NCBI GenBank assembly: GCA_947623845.1
Contig: CANQHM010000028.1
Span: 1 to 15,803 of the forward strand
Length of the DNA stretch: 15,803 bases
Direction of reading: 5' to 3'
From: an uncultured Bacilli bacterium
GTDB lineage: Bacteria; Bacillota_I; Bacilli_A; RF39; UBA660
Under the pieces are notes generated by a model. The model was not told the DNA's origin and made no database searches. It saw only the letters and a list, made by a program, of their open reading frames with translations. Shown here in pieces: positions 5,522 to 11,584 of the stretch. Within the stretch, counting starts at the first letter, position 1; each line of letters opens with the position of its first letter. The position numbers and the translations under genes were made by a program.

Positions 5522-7252
5522 ATGGTAATGAAAGGACAAAAAATTAATGATCGTTATCAAATCATTAAATTAATCGGCGAAGGAGGAATGGCTAACGTTT
5601 ATTTAGCGTATGATACCATTCTTGATCGTAATGTTGCGGTTAAAGTATTACGAGGTGACTTAGCTAACGATGAAAAATTTGTAAGAAGATTCCAAAGAGA
5701 AGCTTTATCGGCTAGTTCTTTATCCCATCCTAATATCGTAGAGGTTTATGATGTTGGGGAAGATAATGGTGAATATTACATCGTTATGGAATATATTGAA
5801 GGAAAACAATTAAAGGAATTACTTAAAAAACGTGGTAAACTTACGACTAGTGAAGTAATCGATATCATGCTCCAAATTACCGATGGCTTAAGTGTGGCTC
5901 ATGATTCTTATATCATACACCGTGATATTAAACCGCAAAATATTATGATACTAGAAAATGGTTTAGTAAAAATTACGGACTTTGGGATTGCCATGGCCCT
6001 AAATAGTACTCAACTTACCCAAACTAATTCGGTAATGGGTAGTGTTCACTATATCCCACCTGAGCAAGCATCAGGTAAGGGAAGTACCTTAAAAAGTGAT
6101 ATCTATTCGATGGGAATTGTTATGTATGAACTACTTACTGGTTCCGTTCCTTATAAAGGTGAAAATGCAGTAGAGATTGCGCTAAAACAAATTAAAGAAC
6201 CAATTCCTAGTATTAAAAATGAATTACCAAATCTTCCTCAAAGTGTTGAAAATATCATTATCAAAGCGACGGCTAAAAACGTTAAAAACCGTTATAATGA
6301 TGCTCGGGAGATGCATGAAGACTTAAAAACCTGTCTTGATGAATCAAGAATTAATGAACCTAAAATTGTTTTACCATATCCCGAATTTGATGATAAAGAT
6401 AAAACTAAAGCAATTAAGAAGAAAGACTTAGAAGTAAAAGATAATGACAAAAAAGAAGTCATCGCCCATCAAGTAACCGATGATGAACTTAAAAAAGAAA
6501 ATAAACTTTTAATAACTCTTGCCGCGATATTTACGGGCTTAGTAGTTGCTATTACAGCGATTATCGTTTTATTACCAATTATTACAAATCAAAAAGAAAT
6601 AAAAGTTCCGGATGTTGCTAATATGGAACTCGAAAAAGCGATAGATACTTTACAAGATGCTGGATTTAAAATTGCGGATGAAGAACAACAAGTAACTAGT
6701 GCTGATATTGAAAAGAACCATATTGTAAGAACGTCTCCTGCTGCGGGGACCAAAAGAACTAAAGGAACAAAAGTTACTTTATATGTTTCAATGGGTGATA
6801 CTGAATATACTCTAGAAGACTTTAAAGGTCAAAACTATTTAGAAGCTAAAGGAACTATTGAAGGACATGGTATTAGTACCTTGATTGAAAAAGAAGATGT
6901 TGATGAAGATAGTGATATCGATGATAATGCCGTTATAAGAACTGATCCTGAACCAGGAACAAGATTAACATCTAAAGACCAAGTAACGATTTATATTCCA
7001 AATGTGGTTAGTAAATATCCTGACTTTACTAGTGGTGATTATACAGTAGAAGAAATTCAAGAATTCTGTGATAATTACGGGGTTACTTTAAAAGTTGAAG
7101 AAAAAGAAACTGACGAATATGGAACAGGAACAATCTTCTATCAAAGCCGTCCTGAAGGCTATACGATAGTATCTGGTACTACTTTAACTATTAGAGTAGC
7201 GAAAGCTCCAGAATACAGTGAAGAAGATTGTAAGGAAAGTGGTTTATGCTAA
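5522..7252 (+). CDS. prkC: PrkC, membrane Ser/Thr protein kinase with extracellular PASTA domains
   Basis: A 576-aa receptor-type Hanks kinase that senses muropeptides or lipid II and regulates cell-wall metabolism and, in Bacillus, spore germination. The N-terminal kinase domain (about 10-275) has GEGGMANVYLA, Lys41 in VAVKVL, HRDIKPQN (Asp135), DFG (Asp153), and an activation loop rich in Ser/Thr (162-174) followed by PPEQ. A charged juxtamembrane linker leads to one membrane span (about 329-355) and three PASTA repeats (about 360-424, 428-493 and 498-561); the third is the most divergent. The acidic tail contains two Cys (570, 576), one of them the last residue. Starts at 5522 and 5528 are both possible after AGAGGTG; the first has 6-nt spacing. 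The 3' end overlaps rsgA by 7 nt. Confidence 0.97.
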   Translation: MVMKGQKINDRYQIIKLIGEGGMANVYLAYDTILDRNVAVKVLRGDLANDEKFVRRFQREALSASSLSHPNIVEVYDVGEDNGEYYIVMEYIEGKQLKELLKKRGKLTTSEVIDIMLQITDGLSVAHDSYIIHRDIKPQNIMILENGLVKITDFGIAMALNSTQLTQTNSVMGSVHYIPPEQASGKGSTLKSDIYSMGIVMYELLTGSVPYKGENAVEIALKQIKEPIPSIKNELPNLPQSVENIIIKATAKNVKNRYNDAREMHEDLKTCLDESRINEPKIVLPYPEFDDKDKTKAIKKKDLEVKDNDKKEVIAHQVTDDELKKENKLLITLAAIFTGLVVAITAIIVLLPIITNQKEIKVPDVANMELEKAIDTLQDAGFKIADEEQQVTSADIEKNHIVRTSPAAGTKRTKGTKVTLYVSMGDTEYTLEDFKGQNYLEAKGTIEGHGISTLIEKEDVDEDSDIDDNAVIRTDPEPGTRLTSKDQVTIYIPNVVSKYPDFTSGDYTVEEIQEFCDNYGVTLKVEEKETDEYGTGTIFYQSRPEGYTIVSGTTLTIRVAKAPEYSEEDCKESGLC

Positions 7253-8076
7253 CTAATGGCAAAATAATTAAAATTGTTAGTAATCAATATACCGTCGATA
7301 CTGGAGATTATACCCTTATCGCTACGGCAAGGGGTAAGTTTCGTAATGAAGGGCTTACTCCTTTTGTTGGTGATAATGTAATTATTGATACTTCCAAAAA
7401 AGAAATCGAGGAAATTCTTCCCCGTACTAATTATACTGATCGTCCCGTAGTAAGTAATATTGATATTTCCCTTATTGTTAGTAGTTTAAAAAATCCTTCT
7501 TTTTCTTCTTACTTATTAGATAAAATGTTAGTTCAAGTATTAAGTCATAAAATAACGCCGGTTATCTGTTTTACGAAAAGGGATTTACTTACAAAAAATG
7601 AAAAAAGTAATATTACTAAAATAAAGAAGTATTATGAAAAACTAGGTATTAAAGTTTTTTATAATCAAGAAAAATTAAAATTAAAACATTATTTAAAAGG
7701 TAAAACTGTAAGTTTATGTGGTCAAAGTGGGGTTGGTAAAAGCAGTCTTCTAAATAAATTAGATAGTAACTTAGAATTAAAAACTAATGCTGTATCTGAA
7801 GCCATGGATAGAGGAGTACATACCACCAGACATTGTGAAATTTATCATGTTAAGGGGATTTACTTTATTGATACCCCAGGATTTAGTTCGCTAGATTTAA
7901 ATATCAAAAAAGAGGAACTAAAAAACTACTATCCTGAATTTAAAGTAAATTGTAAATTTCAAGATTGTCTTCATAATAAAGAACAAGATTGTGTGGTAAA
8001 AGATTTAGTAAATAAAGGTAAAATCTTACCATCACGTTATGATAATTATCTAACGATATTAAAGGAGTTGAAGTAA
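7246..8076 (+). CDS. rsgA: RsgA, circularly permuted ribosome small-subunit GTPase
   Basis: A 276-aa GTPase that checks and releases late 30S subunit assembly intermediates. An N-terminal OB-fold (about 1-65) precedes the permuted G motifs: G4 TKRD (110-113), then G1 GQSGVGKSS (159-167), the switch RGVHTTR (189-195), and G3 DTPGF (209-213). The C-terminal zinc site is Cys236, Cys241, His243 and Cys249 (C-x4-C-x-H-x5-C). All expected residues are present and the length is typical, if slightly short. Its ATG lies inside the end of prkC in another frame, with AAGGAAAG as ribosome site, and its TAA shares one base with the rpe ATG (TAATG), so the three genes are coupled. PrkC-type kinases phosphorylate RsgA in B. 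subtilis, which fits the linkage. Confidence 0.96.
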   Translation: MLTNGKIIKIVSNQYTVDTGDYTLIATARGKFRNEGLTPFVGDNVIIDTSKKEIEEILPRTNYTDRPVVSNIDISLIVSSLKNPSFSSYLLDKMLVQVLSHKITPVICFTKRDLLTKNEKSNITKIKKYYEKLGIKVFYNQEKLKLKHYLKGKTVSLCGQSGVGKSSLLNKLDSNLELKTNAVSEAMDRGVHTTRHCEIYHVKGIYFIDTPGFSSLDLNIKKEELKNYYPEFKVNCKFQDCLHNKEQDCVVKDLVNKGKILPSRYDNYLTILKELK

Positions 8077-8693
8077 TGTTAACATCTATATCATTTTTAA
8101 AAAATTCTACTACCTATGAAGATACTATTTCTAAAATAAATCATACATCCTGCGATTATTTACATGTTGATGTTATGGATGGCATATTTGTACCGAATAA
8201 AAATTTTACACCGGAAGATTTACCTACTTTATTAGAAAATAATACTAAACCTTTAGATGTTCATTTAATGGTAAGTGACCCTATACCTTATATCAAAGTT
8301 TTAAAAAATTTAAATCCGGCTTTTATTACCATTCATTTAGAAATAGCTAATTTAGATGAAGTAATTTCGGAAATAAAAGAATTTACCAAAGTAGGATTAA
8401 GTATTAAACCTGATACACCTTTAGAAAATTTAAATCCTTATCTTGATAAAGTAGATTTAATCTTAGTAATGGGAGTTAATCCGGGATTAGGGGGACAAGA
8501 GATGTTACCTAATACGATAGAAAGATTACAAACATTAAAAAAATTACATAAAAATTTTCTTCTAAGTATTGATGGGGGAGTAGGAGAAGCTAACATAGAA
8601 AGTTTAAAACAAACAGGTATTGATATGTTAGTTAGCGGTTCATTTGTTACGATGGCAAATAACTTTGAAGAACAAGTAAATAAATTAAAATAA
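8076..8693 (+). CDS. rpe: Ribulose-phosphate 3-epimerase
   Basis: A 205-aa TIM-barrel enzyme interconverting D-ribulose 5-phosphate and D-xylulose 5-phosphate in the pentose phosphate pathway. Metal-binding and catalytic residues are visible: His30 and Asp32 in LHVDVMDGIFVPN, His63 in VHLMVSDP, and Asp166 in LSIDGGV. The loop VMGVNPGLGGQ and the phosphate-binding VSGSF are also present. The N-terminus (MLTSISFLKNST) departs from the usual ISPS-x-L-x-A-D-F, and the protein is about 10 residues shorter than most, but the active site is complete. ATG overlaps the rsgA stop; GGAG lies 9 bp upstream. It is the last gene of the operon. B. subtilis has thiN after rpe; here a terminator follows instead. 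Confidence 0.95.
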   Translation: MLTSISFLKNSTTYEDTISKINHTSCDYLHVDVMDGIFVPNKNFTPEDLPTLLENNTKPLDVHLMVSDPIPYIKVLKNLNPAFITIHLEIANLDEVISEIKEFTKVGLSIKPDTPLENLNPYLDKVDLILVMGVNPGLGGQEMLPNTIERLQTLKKLHKNFLLSIDGGVGEANIESLKQTGIDMLVSGSFVTMANNFEEQVNKLK

Positions 8694-8724
8694 AGTTCTA
8701 GAATTTAGAACTTTATTTTAATTT
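8692..8724 (+). terminator. Intrinsic terminator of the rlmN-rpe operon
   Basis: AAAGTTCTA (8692-8700) and TAGAACTTT (8706-8714) form a perfect 9-bp stem around GAATT, followed by a T-rich but A-interrupted tail. The stem begins inside the rpe stop codon. Confidence 0.75.
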
Positions 8725-8795
8725 ACCAGATTCATAGCGAAATATGGAATCTGGTTGGTCCTATGAATGGAGATCTGGATTACTTGGTAATCTCC
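8725..8795. other. Hairpin cluster with alternative pairings, function unknown
   Basis: Non-coding DNA after the rpe terminator. ACCAGATTC (8725-8733) pairs perfectly with GAATCTGGT (8747-8755); GGAGAT (8769-8774) pairs with ATCTCC (8790-8795). A competing helix is possible: ATTCATAG (8730-8737) with CTATGAAT (8761-8768), extended by CCAGAT with ATCTGG across a bulge. The first and competing helices share bases and exclude each other. No T-run follows, so these are not simple terminators. No promoter was recognised directly in front, so transcription may depend on read-through from rpe. It could be a small RNA, an inactive regulatory leader or a palindromic repeat. It does not fold as a tRNA. 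Confidence 0.4.
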
Positions 8796-8915
8796 AAATA
8801 AGAATTAGAGAATAATAAGATAATATATCTTTTCTAATTCCTATAAATATTATATATGATAATTTGCATAAAATCAATATCTTTTTTTTACAGAAAATAA
8901 CAAACTTTTTCTTAC
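8796..8915. other. AT-rich intergenic DNA without a recognised feature
   Basis: This is the middle of the 345-base gap between rpe and iscS. A 60-codon minus-strand frame crosses it (8761-8943) but has no ribosome site and low-complexity Lys/Ile/Phe content, so I do not call it a gene. Nothing else is visible. Confidence 0.5.
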
Positions 8916-8944
8916 TTGATTTTCTTTCCTTAAAGATATACAAT
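8916..8944 (+). promoter_or_regulatory. Sigma-A-type promoter of iscS-iscU
   Basis: TTGATT (8916-8921) and TACAAT (8939-8944) are separated by exactly 17 bp. The expected transcription start near 8951 is just before the first palindrome of the leader, leaving an 88-nt untranslated region before the iscS ATG. Confidence 0.7.
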
Positions 8945-8952
8945 AACTAGTG

Positions 8953-8971
8953 GAAAACATTAAATGTTTTC
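8953..8971. promoter_or_regulatory. Palindrome at the iscS transcription start (operator or leader hairpin)
   Basis: GAAAACAT (8953-8960), a TAA centre, and ATGTTTTC (8964-8971) form a perfect 8-bp inverted repeat beginning at about +2 of the predicted transcript. It could be a repressor site or a stabilising 5' hairpin. I cannot match it to a known Fe-S or cysteine regulator site. Confidence 0.5.
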
Positions 8972-8992
8972 TTAGATAAATATATACATTTA

Positions 8993-9012
8993 AACAATAT
9001 TAAAATATTGTT
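8993..9012. promoter_or_regulatory. Second palindrome in the iscS leader
   Basis: AACAATAT (8993-9000), TAAA, then ATATTGTT (9005-9012), perfect 8-bp arms. It lies 15 bases before the ribosome site. The sequence differs from the first palindrome, so the two are not copies of one operator. Confidence 0.45.
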
Positions 9013-9038
9013 AAATATAAAAGAAAGGAAGGGTATAA

Positions 9039-10214
9039 ATGATATATTTAGATAATGCCGCGACTACTAAGGTTAAAAAAGAAGTCGTCGATGCTATGCT
9101 TCCATATTTTACGGAAAAGTTTGAAAATCCTAGTAGTATTTATACACCATCAAGAAAAATTGCTAAGGATTTAGCAAGTGCTAGAGAATCTATTGCTAGG
9201 ACGATTAATGCTTCCGCTAACGAAATTTATTTTACAGGAAGTGGTAGTGAGGCTGATAACTGGGCGATTAAAGGTATTGCTTTAGCGAAAAAAGCCAAAG
9301 GTAAACACATAATTATCAGCAAAATAGAACATCATGCTATTTTAGAAAGTGTTAAAACTTTAGAAAAACTAGGTTTTGAAATAACTTATCTTAATGTTGA
9401 TAATGAAGGAAGAATAAACTTAGAAGAACTAGAACAAGCAATAAGAGAAGATACTATTTTAGTAAGTGTTATGATGGCTAATAACGAAATAGGTACGATT
9501 GAACCTATTAAAGAAATAGGTGCTATCTGCCATAAACATAATGTTTTATTCCATACTGATGCTGTCCAAGCTTATGGAGTATTAGATATTGATGTCAAAG
9601 AGATGAATATCGATTTATTAAGTACTAGTGCTCATAAAATTAATGGTCCTAAAGGTATTGGATTCTTATATGTTCGTAGTGGTTTAATGATAAGTCCTTT
9701 AATTAATGGTGGTAACCAAGAACAAGGAAAACGGGCCGGTACTACTAATAGTGCCTTAATTATGGGATTTGCTAAAGCTGTTGAATTAAAATTTAAAACT
9801 AAAGATGAAGATAATAAATACATTATGGAATTAAGAAATCACTTAAAAGAAAGAGTCTTAAAAGAAATTCCTTATACTAGAGTAAATGGTAGTATGGAAT
9901 ATCGTTTACCAGGTAATATGAACTTTAGTTTTGAATTTATTGAAGGAGAAGGAATGCTTCTTAAATTAGATGCTCTAGGAATTTGTGCTTCTTCTGGTAG
10001 TGCTTGTACTAGTGGTTCTCTTGATCCTAGTCATGTCCTACTAGCTATAGGACTTCCTCATGCTATCGCCCATGGTTCCTTAAGACTAAGTATTAGTAAA
10101 GATAATACCTTAGAAGAAATTGATTATGTTTGTGATAACCTAGTTAAAATAATTAGTGATTTACGTAGTATGTCTCCTTTATATGAAGATTTTATAAAGA
10201 AAGGAAATAAATAA
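9039..10214 (+). CDS. iscS: Cysteine desulfurase, NifS/IscS type
   Basis: A 391-aa PLP enzyme that removes sulfur from cysteine and passes it as a persulfide to the scaffold encoded next. MIYLDNAATT starts the fold. Cofactor contacts are in GSGSEADNWA (67-76), EHH (97-99), Asp174 in HTDAVQ and the Schiff-base Lys200 in SAHKINGPKG. The active-site Cys323 sits in SSGSACTSGSLDPSHVL, the flexible-loop pattern of group I (NifS/IscS) rather than SufS. GNQEQGKRAGTTN is the family's GGQE-x-G-x-R-x-GT motif. The start has a strong ribosome site (AAAGGAAGGG) and a 17-bp-spaced promoter upstream. It is followed after 2 bases by iscU. No iscR/Rrf2 regulator gene precedes it here, unlike many clostridial iscR-iscS-iscU operons. 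Confidence 0.95.
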   Translation: MIYLDNAATTKVKKEVVDAMLPYFTEKFENPSSIYTPSRKIAKDLASARESIARTINASANEIYFTGSGSEADNWAIKGIALAKKAKGKHIIISKIEHHAILESVKTLEKLGFEITYLNVDNEGRINLEELEQAIREDTILVSVMMANNEIGTIEPIKEIGAICHKHNVLFHTDAVQAYGVLDIDVKEMNIDLLSTSAHKINGPKGIGFLYVRSGLMISPLINGGNQEQGKRAGTTNSALIMGFAKAVELKFKTKDEDNKYIMELRNHLKERVLKEIPYTRVNGSMEYRLPGNMNFSFEFIEGEGMLLKLDALGICASSGSACTSGSLDPSHVLLAIGLPHAIAHGSLRLSISKDNTLEEIDYVCDNLVKIISDLRSMSPLYEDFIKKGNK

Positions 10215-10216
10215 TT

Positions 10217-10651
10217 ATGTATAGTGATAAAGTAATGGATCATTTTACGCACCCTCGTAATGTAGGGGAGATTGAAAATGCTTCCGGAGTTGGTACGGTA
10301 GGTAATGCTAAATGTGGCGATATCATGCGTATCTACTTAGATATTGACGACAATCAAATTATCCAAGATGTTAAATTTAAAACTTTTGGTTGTGGCGCCG
10401 CTATTGCAACAAGCAGTATGGCTACTGAACTTATTAAAGGTAAAAGTATTTATGAAGCTTTAGAAATAACTAATAAAACGGTTATGGAAGCTTTAGATGG
10501 ACTTCCTCCTGTTAAAATTCATTGTAGTTTATTAGCAGAAGAAGCTATTCATGCTGCTTTATGGGATTATGCTGAAAAGCACCATATTACTATTGAAGGT
10601 TTAAAGAAACCTAAAAATGATATTCATGAAGATGATGACAAAAACGAGTAA
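10217..10651 (+). CDS. iscU: Fe-S cluster assembly scaffold, IscU/NifU N-terminal type
   Basis: A 144-aa scaffold on which [2Fe-2S] and [4Fe-4S] clusters are built before transfer to target proteins. The three ligand cysteines and the Asp are present: Cys33 and Asp35 in GNAKCGD, Cys59 in FGCGAA, and Cys103 in HCSLLAEEAI. MYSDKVMDHFTHPRNVG is the usual N-terminus. It lacks the extra insertion near the second Cys expected for SufU, which supports pairing with IscS. The C-terminus is extended by an acidic, Asp/Glu/His-rich tail (IHEDDDKNE). It begins 2 bases after the iscS stop, and its last codons are the 5' arm of the operon terminator. The LPPVK-x-HCS sequence is the usual chaperone-recognition region. 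Confidence 0.94.
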   Translation: MYSDKVMDHFTHPRNVGEIENASGVGTVGNAKCGDIMRIYLDIDDNQIIQDVKFKTFGCGAAIATSSMATELIKGKSIYEALEITNKTVMEALDGLPPVKIHCSLLAEEAIHAALWDYAEKHHITIEGLKKPKNDIHEDDDKNE

Positions 10652-10669
10652 ATGCTACTCGTTTTTAAA
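10640..10669 (+). terminator. Intrinsic terminator of iscS-iscU
   Basis: AAAAACGAGTA (10640-10650) and TACTCGTTTTT (10656-10666) form a perfect 11-bp stem with an AATGC loop. The T-run is part of the 3' arm, so it should act in both directions. It overlaps the iscU stop (10649-10651). Confidence 0.85.
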
Positions 10670-10675
10670 TTATTG

Positions 10676-10684
10676 TGATATAAT
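10676..10684 (+). promoter_or_regulatory. Extended -10 promoter of tRNA-Arg
   Basis: TG-A-TATAAT (10676-10684) ends 8 bp before the first tRNA base. A -35 is not recognisable because that region is the iscU terminator. Confidence 0.65.
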
Positions 10685-10692
10685 CTAGTTAT

Positions 10693-10769
10693 GTCTTTGT
10701 AGCTCAGTAGGATAGAGCAATCGCCTCCTAAGCGATAGGTCGGCAGTTCGATTCTGCCCAAGGACGCCA
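10693..10769 (+). tRNA. tRNA-Arg, anticodon CCT
   Basis: A 77-nt gene that folds completely. The acceptor stem is GTCTTTG/CAAGGAC (two G-T pairs), the D stem GCTC/GAGC, the anticodon stem ATCGC/GCGAT around loop CTCCTAA (anticodon CCT, reading AGG Arg codons), the variable loop AGGTC, and the T stem GGCAG/CTGCC around TTCGATT. The discriminator is G and CCA is encoded. It has its own extended -10 promoter and terminator. A 41-nt near-copy of its 3' part lies 708 bp downstream. Confidence 0.96.
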
Positions 10770-10778
10770 TTTATGTTA

Positions 10779-10806
10779 AAAACTACTTAGAAAAGTAGTT
10801 TTATTA
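10779..10806 (+). terminator. Intrinsic terminator of tRNA-Arg
   Basis: AAAACTACTT (10779-10788) and AAGTAGTTTT (10793-10802) form a perfect 10-bp stem around AGAA, followed by ATTAT. It closes the single-gene tRNA transcript. Confidence 0.8.
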
Positions 10807-10875
10807 TACAATATTAATAAGAAAATTAAATGTAGGTTATAAATAAAAATAATAAGATATATGGAGGGAAAATAA

Positions 10876-11298
10876 ATGGAAAAAAGAATAAGTTCGAGAG
10901 GAATTATTATTGAAGACGGAAAAGTTTATGCAATGTTTAGAAGAAGAATTAAGGATGATGGTACTGTAAAGGAATATTATGTTATTCCTGGTGGCGGTAT
11001 TAAAGAAAATGAAACATTAGAAGAAAATGTAATGAGAGAAATGAAAGAAGAATTTTCTGTTGATGTTAAAATTGAAGGTTATTTAGGAAAAGATGAAGGT
11101 GAAGATTCTATCGCTAATTTCTTTAGTTGTTCTATTATTAATGGAGTTCCTAAATTAGGTGGTGAAGAAAAAGAAAGATGTTGTGAAAGTAATTACTATG
11201 AAATTCGAAAAATACCGATAGAAGATTTAGACAAAGTTGATATATTAGCTAAAGATATGATTATGAAAGCTTATAATAAAGAATATATTGATAGATAA
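10876..11298 (+). CDS. NUDIX hydrolase
   Basis: A 140-aa hydrolase of nucleoside diphosphates linked to another moiety; the substrate cannot be told from the sequence. The NUDIX box (G-x5-E-x7-R-E-U-x-E-E-x-G-U) occupies residues 40-62: GGIKENE, TLEENVM, REMKEEFSV. The catalytic Glu residues are intact, but the Gly near the end of the box is Ser61. The N-terminal strand SRGIIIEDGKVYAMFRRR and YYVIPGGGI are typical. A central ERCCESNYYE has a Cys pair. The ribosome site TGGAGGGA is strong, 8 nt from the ATG. No clear promoter of its own was found. The gene lies between an intact tRNA-Arg and a partial copy of it, so it may have arrived with an integrating element; its codon use does not stand out. 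Confidence 0.9.
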   Translation: MEKRISSRGIIIEDGKVYAMFRRRIKDDGTVKEYYVIPGGGIKENETLEENVMREMKEEFSVDVKIEGYLGKDEGEDSIANFFSCSIINGVPKLGGEEKERCCESNYYEIRKIPIEDLDKVDILAKDMIMKAYNKEYIDR

Positions 11299-11436
11299 TA
11301 ATTTTCTATTGAATTAGAGCTTAATAATATATATATTATATTTTATAAATTTGATTAATTTTTAAAAATGAGATTTGAAAAAAGTTATGTTTTATAATAA
11401 AAATAATGGTTTAAAAAAATTCAACCGATTTTCTTA

Positions 11437-11477
11437 TAAGCGATAGGTTGGCAGTTCGATTCTGCCCGAGGACACCA
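11437..11477 (+). pseudogene. 3' fragment of a tRNA-Arg gene (remnant or attachment-site copy)
   Basis: These 41 bases match tRNA-Arg 10729-10769 at 38 positions: from the anticodon loop through the 3' half of the anticodon stem, the complete T arm and the 3' acceptor strand to CCA. The three changes are C to T in the variable loop, A to G in the acceptor strand, and G to A at the discriminator. The 5' half (acceptor 5' strand, D arm, 5' anticodon stem) is not recognisable. A TATAAT (11393-11398) lies 79 bp before the CCA end, compared with 85 bp in the intact gene, and a terminator follows. Either a tandem copy decayed from its 5' side, or this is the far attachment site of an element that integrated into the tRNA 3' end. 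Confidence 0.85.
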
Positions 11478-11490
11478 TTTAATGATTTAT

Positions 11491-11516
11491 AACTGATTTA
11501 ATATCAGTTTTTCTAT
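11491..11516 (+). terminator. Terminator after the tRNA fragment
   Basis: AACTGAT (11491-11497) and ATCAGTT (11503-11509) form a perfect 7-bp stem around TTAAT, then TTTCTATT. Its placement after CCA resembles that of the intact tRNA terminator, although the stem sequences differ. Confidence 0.65.
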
Positions 11517-11552
11517 TCCTAAAAATAATTAATACCTATTTAATATTATACA

Positions 11553-11561
11553 TGCTATAAT
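11553..11561 (+). promoter_or_regulatory. Extended -10 promoter of the ligase-like gene
   Basis: TG-C-TATAAT (11553-11561), 23 bp before the start codon, without a clear -35. The ribosome site AGGAGTGAG (11571-11579) follows. Confidence 0.6.
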
Positions 11562-11584
11562 AAAAATAATAGGAGTGAGTTTTG

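Noticed and set aside
8725..8795. A tRNA or T-box-like element
   Set aside because: No T-arm, no CCA, no seven-pair acceptor stem and no T-box consensus; pairings do not form a cloverleaf.
8761..8943. 60-codon minus-strand frame between rpe and iscS
   Set aside because: No ribosome site, low-complexity Lys/Ile/Phe content, and it covers the hairpin cluster and the iscS promoter on the other strand.
11324..11339. ATAATATATATATTAT palindrome as the NUDIX terminator
   Set aside because: It is only alternating A/T, would need a loop taken from its own arms, and has no clean T-run. Not strong enough to call.
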